Shown piece after piece: positions 25,227 through 34,877 of a stretch of 64,000 nt of DNA. Under the pieces are notes generated by a model, which worked only from the letters and a program-made list of their open reading frames with translations, had not been told where the DNA came from and ran no database searches. This DNA comes from Prinia subflava (Eukaryota > Chordata > Aves > Passeriformes > Cisticolidae): the NCBI RefSeq assembly GCF_021018805.1, contig NC_086247.1, positions 141,542,102 to 141,606,101 on the forward strand. Reading direction: 5' to 3'. Both the position numbers and the translations under genes were made by a program. Numbering within the stretch: position 1 is the first letter of the stretch; the number at the start of each line of letters is the position of its first letter.

Positions 25227-26033
25227 TGTCGCGGTGCCGAAATCGAAGCCCCACGGCTTCGCCCCGAGCCAGCCCAGGCACCGGAGCAAGCGTGAGTCTG
25301 AGCTGCTCCTCGGCAATTTGTGAGGAGTCAGCCCTTGTGGGTCCTTTTCCCTGGGAGAAGGCTGAACGGCGATAAGGTGTATCAAGCGACGACGCAGAGA
25401 GCAAGAAAGGAGGGCCCAGTCAGCCAGACAGTTAAACAGTAACTTTAATCTTCACCAACACTGTCGGGGCCAGGTTGGACTGGACCCAGAACAAAGGAAT
25501 TCAGGGGCTTATAAACCTTCAGGGAAGGGGAGGGGAAATGGGAGTTCCTCTTTGTGGCCTCCAATCATAACTTGTCACCAAGGCGATAAAGGGAGGGGTT
25601 GCAATCCTTGGGCCAATTGGGGAGTAGGGGAGGGAGAACATAGTGGCGGGAAGAAAGGGGAATAACATGTAACTGAAGGGAGCTAAGAATAGGAGCTTGT
25701 AGGGAGGATGTATCAACCTATGAATATCAATTAGGGGAAGGGGTACATAGAACATACAGTATTGGACCCACCAACCTTCTAAGTTTTTTCAATCATTTTG
25801 TGCCTAAATCCACTCCACCCGGTAAACCACCCATATGTCTTTCAGCTCTACCCTATCTCCAAAATCCTTTCTTTAATATCCTTCTTTCTGCTCCCTCTCT
25901 CTCTTCCTCGAGTCTCTTATCAAATCTTCTCTCTCGTCTGTCCTTCTTCTCCTTGACACATTCCTTCGAAGCACCTGCTGTCTCCTGCTTACACTGTCCA
26001 ACCTTCTCTGGAGGGTCCGGCCAGGGTTTAACA
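25227..26033 (-). mobile_element. Solo LTR of an endogenous retrovirus, sense on minus, CpG-preserving
   Basis: An 807-bp unit bounded by TGTCGCGG and TTTAACA, that is TGT...ACA as expected for LTR ends. Minus-strand order fits an LTR. A CCAAT-type region comes first. A TATA-like box, GGTTTATAAG, follows at 25508-25517 (complement). ATTAAA lies at 25444-25449 (complement), then a CpG-rich end at about 25227-25290. The many surviving CpGs there imply a relatively recent insertion. The left flank ends CAC and the right flank starts CAC, but no clean target duplication is seen. I cannot name the family. There is no adjacent gag, pro, pol or env, so it is a solo LTR. Confidence 0.7.
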
Positions 26034-26590
26034 CACTAAATGGGGAAAGTTCAACCATCCACACCACCACAGTTCACATCTAAACAAAATGTGCAATTTG
26101 TATAAAATATTTTAAAATATTATTTTAAAATGCTTAATTGGCTGAAATATAAAAATTGGTCATACATTTCTAGGAAACAAATTATTTTTAAGAAAGCTTC
26201 CTGCTTTATTTCTTATTTATACTCTACCCTAGATTTGATGAGACTGTCAAATATTTGCCTTATGTTTAATTGGCAAAATTTAAAATGAGGAAAATAATCC
26301 TGTAATTGAAGCAGAACTTCTCCTTTAAGTCCCATGTATTGTATGATACTGTGGTTCACATTTGTCTAATCAACTCTCTTTTTCTGTATTTGATTTTAGT
26401 AATTGATGAAATAGCTTTTCATTTCTCTTGGTTTCTCATTTTTAATTTCATATCAGAATGAGGGGGGTGAGGGAGAAGAAAAGATATGAATGATGTGGAA
26501 AGATAAACCAACCAGCAGCCCCTAGAGTGTTCTCATGACATCCACATTTTATTCAGCTATCTTTTTATTTTCTAAAAAAGGCTTTTTCAC
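26034..26590. other. AT-rich unique sequence
   Basis: Contains a small palindromic AT patch (ATTTTAAAATATTATTTTAAAA, about 26108-26130). No gene or known repeat. Confidence 0.6.
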
Positions 26591-26599
26591 TGGAATAGC

Positions 26600-27520
26600 T
26601 GCCTATGTGCCTTTCAGCAGGCAAATGGCCTTGTAGCCAACACACAAAAGCCTAATCACATTTCTCCTCTTGTTCTGTAGTGAGGTCTTAAGTTGAGATA
26701 AATATGATCTGTGGCAGATGGCTGTAGAGCTAACGAAGCCCAGGTCAGTGTGAGGCTGAGTGAGAACTGCCACCAGACAAGGTCAGGAGCCTGGCCCCAA
26801 TTCTGCTAATAGCAGCATCGAGCTCTGCTGCTGTTCTGGCACAGTGGCAAAACTCAGCCTTCAGCTCAGGCACATATGCTGGGAAGAGCTTTCTTCACCT
26901 GAGCTCTTTTAATAACCCTCCATCACTATGAAATATCTGACCACTGGGGACTTGCCTGGCAAGTCTAACAAATTAGGGCTGCCTTTACAAGTAAACAGCT
27001 ATGCCTGCCAGTGATTTCCATCTGCCCAGCACTGCCAGGTTCATTATGAGCATCAGGAGATGGAGTTAAACAGATGGCAGGAAATGTGCTTGGCCCTTGC
27101 ACTCAGGAGAAGAGGACAAGAGGCAATTGCTTTGCATAACATCCCTTTCCCTTCATTACTTCACATTATAATATGTAAATAGTCACCCCAGGAGGAATTT
27201 AAAAAGCACTTAGCATTGAAATATAAGGGTGCTACATGGAGAGAGAGAGAAAGGAAGGGGTGAAGTTTCCGCTGTTTGCAAACCAGAGTTTTCTTCCCAG
27301 CCCCCTCCAGCCACAAAGAGGTTTCAAGGGCTGCTTTATTTCTGACACACTAAATACAACTACTCCTAAATGTGTCTCTCTCGTTCTCTCTCCCTGGCTG
27401 TCTCCAAAGGCTGCAGGAAGCTGTCAGACAGCAGCTTGCAGCAAGGCCTGAGTGCGCGTGTGAGACACGCGGGGCGTGCGGCACCAGCCAGGCAGGCTCT
27501 GCTCAAAGCCTGCAGGCATC
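26600..27520. promoter_or_regulatory. Candidate conserved non-coding block
   Basis: Less AT-rich than its surroundings, non-repetitive and non-coding. It contains E-box words (CAGATGG near 27074), TTTGCATAACA near 27132 (octamer-like), a GAGA-type patch at about 27238-27255, and a small CpG cluster (GTGCGCGTGTGAGACACGCG, about 27455-27474). The density of such words and the retained CpGs suggest a regulatory element. This is inference only. Open frames at 27236-27451 and 27372-27629 overlap in different phases and are not gene-like. Confidence 0.25.
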
Positions 27521-30500
27521 ATTAAACACTGCCCCACACAGCAGTACAGAAAATCATCCAATTCTCATATGGAAATTTCAGCATCCTTGGATTAAAGTGG
27601 GAGCACAAATAAATCTGCATAGGACTTAAATCTCAAAGTAGGAAGCCTATTTCTATACTGTGACCTGCCAGAGAACTCTCAAGGATGCTAGGCCTTTGAC
27701 TTTCTGAGTCTAAACAAAAGCAAAACTTAGAAACAAACAGTTGAAATCACTGAACATGAGGATCTGGGTGGAAGTTAGGCTGTCTGAACATGGTTCCAAA
27801 CTTACTGTCTTTTTTATGCATTACTATTATGCTGATTATATTGAGAGCCCCATCTCAGTTGAAGCCTGCAATTGCTGGTGTAAAACAAGAAACAAAAAGA
27901 AAGAAGCAAGAGGGGAAGGCTAACACACAAGAGGGGTAGAACAGACTGGCTTCAGTGGACTGATATCAGTTATGAATCTGATGATCTGACCCACCAAGTT
28001 GTATATTTTCATCACATATTAAAGGAATAAATTACATTAAAAATAACAACCAGGAAGACAAGATACAGTGACAATAGTCTGTCAAGATTTTCTCTTCATT
28101 GGAGCATCTGGAGTTCACATAATAACTGGAAGATACATGATATTCAGTAGTGTTTAGACAGTTAAAAATGTAATCTGGGCAGCTTCTCAGAGGCAGGGCA
28201 CTGCAGAGTACTCTCATCAGTTCTGGGAGGAGTCCAAATCATATTTTGAATCCTGAACAAATACTGGAGGATAAAGAAGTCTGTGAATATGATGCATGTA
28301 AACACACAAGTCAGGAGGGTACCAAGCAACAGCTGCCAGCACACTTTCTCCAAAAGGGAATTATATACCTCAGTTAAATGCCCTGTAGTAGCAGTCTGGT
28401 GCCCCCTCTGCTCCAGCTGAGACCAGATGTTCAGAGGCCAGCAAGAAGTGCTTTATTTTAACAGAATTGTGAGAAAAACTCTCACAGAAGAAAAGAAAAA
28501 TTGTTTCACATTTGCCAGCTTTCTGATAGTAGACTGCTAGATTTCAGCATGGCCAGCAGCCCAAGCTACCAGATGTTCAAAAATCCCAGACAAAAGACCA
28601 TGGTGTCAACAAAGAAGAGCCCTCCTGAACACCAAGGACAAATCTGTTCTGCCTTGCACAGGCCAGGCTTGCCTGCGGTACAGGAGGCTTGTCACGTACG
28701 TGCAGATCTACTGAGTGTCCAAGGTACGTCCAAAAATGAGACTCATAAAACCTACTGCCTGTGGACCTGCCAGTTTTGACAGGTCTGAGTCTGGAAGCTG
28801 CATACAGAGTGAAAGGCTTCTCTGTGTTTGTAGTGGCAGGAGGTGGTACATCCAAAGTTTAAGACTCAAACCTTCCATGACTTCTCCCCAATAAAATTCA
28901 TAAAACATTAATGTTTTCCCCTTGATCATCTTTATCACCTTAAATAAAAGCCACTCCACATCCTGTCATGAAAACATGGTGTAAGTGTATTTTCCATAAA
29001 ACTTTTCTCCTCTCCTCCTTGGTTTCTTCTCTCATTATCCAATTTCCTACTTTTGGCTCAAAGAATTCATCAAACTGAGTTTCTGTATTTAATAGGTATG
29101 TTTATTATTTTCTCTTGGTTGGCCTCAGTGTTTTGCTCTACGCTTTTAGTTGTAAGAATTTAACTTGTATTTTACTGTCTCTTACCAAGCCACATTTCCA
29201 GCTTTTGAAGCATTTCTGCCCAGCGGCTCAGGCACCCTGCACACCCTTGCTATTAAGAACACTAGTGAATCCTTTCACATCCTCCTCCTTGCAAGGTTAG
29301 ACATGGTTTCTGGGGATCTCTTACCCCACACAGGAATTACCTCCACACTATATACAGGGATCAATTGATATTCTTGCTTCTAATTAGTGTAAGATTTCTT
29401 TGGACCTTCTAGGCCATTCCCTTTTACACAGCCCAGCATCCTGATTAATTTTGGCATATGCTGCTCCCCTTGTCAAAACCAATTATACTGTAGCCCCTGT
29501 TACTTAAGGGTTTGACAGCAGTTCATAAAGCAATTTTTATTTGGGATGAGGTTAGACTCTCTTGCTCTAGTTTGGAGATGGTGATTGCTTCCCTGCAGCT
29601 GCTTTCTGTGCATTTTTTTTTCTTATTTTTCTGGCAACACATTGGTGGATGGAGTTATTGGATTTCAGGCTGAAGTGGAAAGAAGTATCTGGACTCATTC
29701 TGCAGCCATCCCAGGGGTGTGTGATCCTAGACAGGGAGGCTGGGAAAATACACTGCACTAATATTCACTCCTCATCCTCAAGATTTGCAGCTTTTCCTCT
29801 TAAACACACACACACACATACAAAAAAAAAGGAAAAAAAAACCCACAAAAAGCACAAAAACAAACAGACAAAACTACCCAACAAACAAACAAATAAACAA
29901 CCCCCCACACACACAAAAACCCCAAAAACCACCAAAAGCATGTGAATTTACAGGCTTATTTAGCTGAACCAGGCTCAGAAAGTGCCTGTACCTATAATTT
30001 CAATGTGAGATCCAGCTGAAATGATAGTCTGGTTACAATTTGCTTTCTCTGCCACTGCTCTATGCGCTTTTGCCCATCTTCTTCCAGTGATATCTTGTAT
30101 CTTATCAGGATGTCCTGGCAGGGACATGTCTGTGGGCCTCTTCAAAGGTGGGCAGGCACACACAAAGATACTGACACAGATAAAGTGCACAGTAAGACCA
30201 GGGATAGGGATGTGAAGAAACTGTTTAAAACCTTTATGGTGCACCCATCAGACATGCAAACACTGTGTGAAGTTTCAACCACGTATATCCCCAAATGAAG
30301 CTCCAATTAGTCAGGCTCTGTGAAACACAGTATATATAAAATTTTCTCCAATGTCTCTTTTGTAAAAAAATGGCAAGGGTTCCCCCCAGTGCTATATCCT
30401 TATTCAGCATCTGCAGCTATGAAAGATTATTTAGAATTTGCAGTAGTAAAGAATTCAATCTCTTTTTGCAGGCACTGGACCTTTTCTCTAGTTGCAAAAG

Positions 30501-31200
30501 AGTTGTTTGCTTCAAGGGTCTTGAACAGGCAGCAGATTATTGGTTTGCCTTACCAGGGTGTCAGGAACCTGTGGGATCACCTGAACCGTCTTTGCCCTGC
30601 AATTGTCTCTGCAATACCTCCCACTGCAGCACCTTATTCAAAAGGACTTACAACAAAATCCTTTATCTATATTTTCTGAGTGGTGGTTTTTTTTTTTTTT
30701 CCTCATTAGGAATTCACTAAGGAGAATGAAGAAAACAAATACTTGGAGAAGGGATCAGAACACATCTACCCCTTCCTGAAAAGAAGGAAGCTTTTGCAAG
30801 GTTCAGGAACATTTTAAAATTCTGACACCACTTTTGATTTTCTAGTTAAAAATAAACTTTCATTTAAACAGCAGTGGAATTGATCTATGTAGCTAAAAGT
30901 ATTTAATATTTTTTACATGAAGCCATTTAATATAGGTAAAAGTCAGGAATATAGAAAATATAGTTTCTAAATATTTTATATTAACTGTGGTCATTGAAGC
31001 TTGTTCATGTAGAAATTTGAAAACATATAAATCATGGTTCTTCAGTTGGTCATAGAGAGGCAGCAGCCATATTTTTTTTCTTATTTTGCCTTGTTCTGCA
31101 GCTTTATGGGGCATGTCAACATTGTCCCAACATTCTGTGTCATTAGCAGGCTAAAGCACCTTCTATTTCCTGGAGATTAGACGCTCCAGAGAGAAGAGGT
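27521..31200. other. Unique non-coding sequence with simple repeats
   Basis: No gene is recognised. The palindrome CACGTACGTG lies at 28693-28702. Overlapping plus frames at 30320-30720 (119 and 116 codons, different phases) show no family signature. A T-run lies at about 30688-30700. The A/C-rich patch at 29806-29940 is listed separately. Confidence 0.5.
29806..29940. repeat. CA microsatellite and A/C-rich low-complexity patch
   Basis: A short (CA)n run is followed by about 120 bases of A with interspersed C (units such as CAAACAAA and CCCCCCACACACA). On the plus strand there is almost no G or T across the patch. The open frames here are artefacts. Confidence 0.9.
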
Positions 31201-31219
31201 TTTGCTGTGTCCCCTCTGT

Positions 31220-31745
31220 CTGCTGAGACAGCTGTAATGGCTACGTGCACCTGTGGCACAATAGCCACCAGCAGCCAGCTCGTATTGTTTATTGCTAATG
31301 AGGCATATAATTGCTGCAGTTAATCCAGCTTCTGAGGTTACTAGGTAAAGGCAAGAAAACTGCAGTGAAACTGGATAGGGTTACAGAGTGAGCAGAGTGT
31401 CTCCAGCATTTAATTTAGCTCTAACAAGGCAGTTAGTGTTAGATCTCGACTGATTGTTAAAGAGCACTTACTGATGTTAATAACCATAATAATCAACTAT
31501 AACTGGCATAAATTAATTCAGCATTACAATACAGAAGTAATAAAATGGGTAATCATTATGCTCTTTAAATTATATTAATGTGCACATTCAACCATATCAA
31601 ATGGTTTAACTGTTCACCATTACTGCAATAGTAAATTAATTTGGAAGAAATGCAATGCAGCAAACAAACCCTAATTGCCATTTAATAAGTATGGTAATTT
31701 CTATTTAATTTGGCTACACTGTCCTGTTGAAAGGGAAAAAAACTA
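31220..31745. promoter_or_regulatory. Candidate conserved developmental enhancer
   Basis: Very dense homeodomain-type content: TTATTGCTAATGAGGCATAT and TAATTGCTGCAGTTAATCC (31288-31327), then many ATTA/TAAT words, including AAATTAATTCAGC (about 31510) and GTAAATTAATTTGG (about 31630). No simple repeat, no coding frame and no transposon signature. The exon-like segment at 31858 follows immediately. In vertebrates this texture is common in deeply conserved enhancers. Conservation was not tested. Confidence 0.35.
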
Positions 31746-31857
31746 AAGTATGTATAGTTAGGAAAAAATATGTTTAAGTGATTCAACATGACTAATTGAA
31801 AGAAAGCTCTACAGCTCTGTGGTCTCATTTCTGTGTTTGGTTCTTTCTATATTACAG

Positions 31858-31932
31858 TCTATTCTGGCCGTCCAAAGTCTGCCTTGCTCCAGATTTGCCT
31901 TTGATATTGATCTGGCCAACAAGCAGCTGACT
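31858..31932 (+). other. Candidate 75-nt cassette exon
   Basis: An acceptor, TTCTTTCTATATTACAG, ends at 31857 with a branch-like GACTAAT at about 31789-31795. It is followed by 75 nt and a donor, GTGAGTACC, at 31933. The length is a multiple of three and the first frame is open (SILAVQSLPC...DLANKQLT, 25 residues). The base before the donor is T rather than G, which weakens it. I recognise no parent protein. It may be an exon of an unidentified plus-strand transcript or a chance match. Confidence 0.22.
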
Positions 31933-34185
31933 GTGAGTACCCAAATGTCTCAATAAAATATTGACAGAGTGTGCCCAAGTGTTTTATTAACAGATTAAGG
32001 GACAGGAAAAAAATACAGTTGTATCCTATGCATCCCCTCAACCCAGGAATCTCAAAATAGCAGCACGAGTCTTTTGATGAACCTGCATTGGAAGGAGGTT
32101 AAAATTTTTATATAACTAAATATATGTGGTACCCACAGGTCAGACTGAATAGAAAATGGATTTTGGCCTTCTTCACTGAGCACTAAAGCTGCAACACACT
32201 TCTTTTAGAGCTTTGCTGCTGTACAAATAAACCAGAGGCAGGGAAATATTAATTAAACAGCCAAGGCAAAGAATCTACAGCTGCTCCTGCTGCAGTCCCA
32301 CAAGGGGTCTAGATGCTGCTAATCCTTTTTACGGGTAAATACAAAGGTTCCCATTTCAAATCCATGTGCCTCCTTACTTATGTGTCGTACTCAAGATGTA
32401 GGTGGCAATCCTTTGTGTGCACTTTTGTTGTATTTTGTTTTCACATATCACCATAACACTGTCCTGGCTCTCTCTTCACATTTGAGTGTTTGTATATCAG
32501 TGGAGGAAGCAGTTGTTACAGAGAAGAAAGAGGTCCAAGATAAGCAGCAATGTGGAACAAACCAGGCAAGAGATTGGAGCACAGATCTGTGGATGGGGAG
32601 AGAGGGGCAAAATTGTGAGCTTTCTGTCTCTCTAGTCCTGCCACCAGTGTCAAGCCTGGGATCCTCCTGAACTCTGAACTGGTTGCAGCTCTAAATGCAA
32701 CCTCTTTGAAGTAATTTAGTATTAGCCCATTAAAAAGGTAGGAAGAAAACAATACATCTGCCAAAAGCATTTTCAAAAAGATTGGAGTAAACCTCCTCCT
32801 ATTTATATCAACTGTTTTCAATCAGCTGAAAAAGATGTTTTTAAAAGTCTTTTTTGCACAGAATTCTTGAAATATCCTGAAATTTTTACTGCGCTGCTTT
32901 CTGCTGCTAACCCAGGAGATGCTTATGGGATTTGAAGCTTCTGATTGTAACTGGTTTGGAAGTTAACACCAGGCACTTGGCAAAGTGCTTTAGCAGTCAG
33001 GTAGTTGTTCCCCTGAGCTTTCTTCAGGAATAAAAATCAGGGGAGATTTTCTTTCGGTCAACAGGATGAGCTGAACAATCAACCTTGTCTCCTGGGAAAG
33101 AGGTGGGGGGAAATATATATAAAAAATCAGTCAGTTCTGTAGACAGTTAATCTGCCTCTTTTCTACAGGGGAATTAGAAAGCTGGAATTGTCATTATGCT
33201 GTCGTTTTATATGTTCAATAAAATACGTCTTAATTCCCGGTGAGAGAATCAGTATTCTCACTGGATTCTTCTGATAGGAAGACCTGTCCTTTGTGAGATG
33301 AATCAGATTTTTCTTTAGGAGAATAGCAGCGTATAAACTTTTAGCATTAAAATGAGTTCATACTACTTCTGAGAGGAGAAATAAGTCTAATACTCTGCTT
33401 TTAAATCTCTCATAGTTACTTTGCCTGATGTCAAAGCCAAAGACAGCTGCAGTGAAGCAGCTTCTCTTCCTGTTTGTCTGAGTCTATCCATAAGCACCAG
33501 ACCAGGGCACAAAGACCTGTGGGGTGTTTTCAGCATAGCAAATCTGTCTTACCTTGTAAAGCCATTTTGTTTAATTTATCTTGAACTTTTTTCCGCTGTT
33601 GTCACTTTCTGCTGGGCCATAGGAAAGGAAGCAGGGCCTCCACATTGTGATCCTCTGTGGGGGCATTCTCACACACCTGGCCTAGAGCACTTGCTTGGTT
33701 TGTCTTCTTAATTGCTGATCATTGACTCTGGGAGGAACTACCCCATTGTTCCATAGGATTTTTTACTAACAAATCATCCTACAAAATGACTGAACGTTTC
33801 TGTGAGAGGCAGAACTGGGGTGACCCTTGAGGAGTGGCCATACCAAACTTCACCAGAAGGTACAGCAAACAAAAACATGGAGAAACTCATAGTTCCTTTA
33901 GTCACAAATAATTTTGTCTTTATTAACCAGGGTGGAAGAAACTACTATTTCCAAGAACTGAATTTTAACTATAAGCATTTTCCTTCTAGTTTATGTTTAG
34001 TTTGGTGCTTTACCTTAATATGTACCATAAAATTACTTATCTAATAATCTATACCAAAACATATTGATATGGTGTTTACTGAAGCTTGACCAGTTCAAAA
34101 CTGCTGAACTTCATCAATATGAATCAAGACAAATGGAAAGAGAATAGAAAGGTAAAAGAGGTCATCTGTGTGAGAGAGGAGTGTT
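31933..34185. other. Unique non-coding sequence
   Basis: No gene is recognised. A minus-strand splice-bounded segment at 33553-33611 is reported separately. The frames at 32380-32670, 32516-32821 and 33421-33711 have no recognisable content. Confidence 0.5.
33553..33611 (-). other. Candidate non-coding exon, 59 nt
   Basis: On the minus strand an acceptor, CTTCCTTTCCTATGGCCCAG, is followed by 59 nt and a strong donor, AAG then GTAAGAC, at 33551-33552. All three frames contain stops, so it would be untranslated or a lncRNA exon. An ATG (AAAATGGCTT) near its 3' end could make it a first coding exon. There is no partner exon. Confidence 0.15.
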
Positions 34186-34187
34186 TA

Positions 34188-34300
34188 ATGATGACGTCAG
34201 CACTCCCGCAGATGACGTCACGCGGCTTGTCGCGTGCCTGGCGCTATCGCTGGGGTTTTAGCGCCATCTCGTGGCCCCGCGCGGTACCGAGCCTGGAGTT
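34188..34300. promoter_or_regulatory. Small CpG cluster with two CRE sites and a CTCF-like site
   Basis: About 110 bp with some 15 CpGs in AT-rich surroundings. Two perfect cAMP response elements, TGACGTCA, lie at 34192-34199 and 34213-34220, exactly 21 bp apart, i.e. two helical turns, on the same face of the helix. A CTCF-core-like match, CCACGAGATGGCGC, lies on the minus strand at 34261-34274 (one departure from the consensus). CRE sites are bound by CREB/ATF proteins and work best when CpG-unmethylated. The cluster could be a small promoter or insulator, or the remnant of an inserted element. No transcript is visible. Confidence 0.45.
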
Positions 34301-34313
34301 TCTATCACCTTCA

Positions 34314-34877
34314 CCTCTCTTCCCTCTTTTTTTTTTCTTTTTCTTTCTTTTTTTCTTCTTTTTTTCCTTTTTCTTCTTTTTTTCTTTTTCTTTTTCTTTT
34401 TCTTTTTCTTTTTCTTTTTCTTTTTCTTTTTCTTTTTCTTTTTCTTTTTCTTTTTCTTTTTCTTTTTCTTTTTCTTTTTCTTTTTCTTTTTCTTTTTCTT
34501 TTTCTTTTTCTTTTTCTTTTTCTTTTTCTTTTTCTTTTTCTTTTTCTTTTTCTTTTTCTTTCTTTTTCTTTTTCTTTCTTTTTCTTTTTCTTTTTCTTTT
34601 TCTTTTTCTTTTTCTTTTTCTTTTTCTTTTTCTTTTTCTTTTTCTTTTTCTTTTTCTTTTTCTTTTTCTTTTTCTTTTTCTTTTTCTTTTTCTTTTTCTT
34701 TTCCTTTTCCTTTTCCTTTTCCTTTTCCTTTTCCTTTTCCTTTTCCTTTTTCTTTTTCTTTTTCTTTTTCTTTTTCTTTTTCTTTTTCTTTTTCTTTTTC
34801 TTTTTCTTTTTCTTTTTCTTTTTCTTTTTCTTTTTCTTTTCCTTTTCCTTTTCCTTTTCCTTTTCCTTTTTCTTTTC
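34314..34877. repeat. 564-nt pure polypyrimidine tract, (TTTTTC)n with (TTTTCC)n blocks
   Basis: There is not one purine on the plus strand from 34314 to 34877. After an irregular start the tract is a hexanucleotide array, CTTTTT, from about 34370. A phase slip lies at about 34559-34580. (TTTTCC)n blocks lie at about 34697-34747 and 34836-34867. Mirror-symmetric purine/pyrimidine tracts of this kind can form triplex (H-DNA). All six frames read through it, giving Phe/Ser, Phe/Leu, Lys/Arg or Lys/Glu dipeptide strings that are artefacts. Confidence 0.98.

Noticed and set aside
21675..26033. A single provirus bounded by the two LTRs
   Set aside because: The two LTRs are unrelated in sequence and no retroviral internal region lies between them.
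28380..28410. CTCF site at GGTGCCCCCTCTGC
   Set aside because: The GGGGGC half fits, but the CCASY part of the motif is absent.
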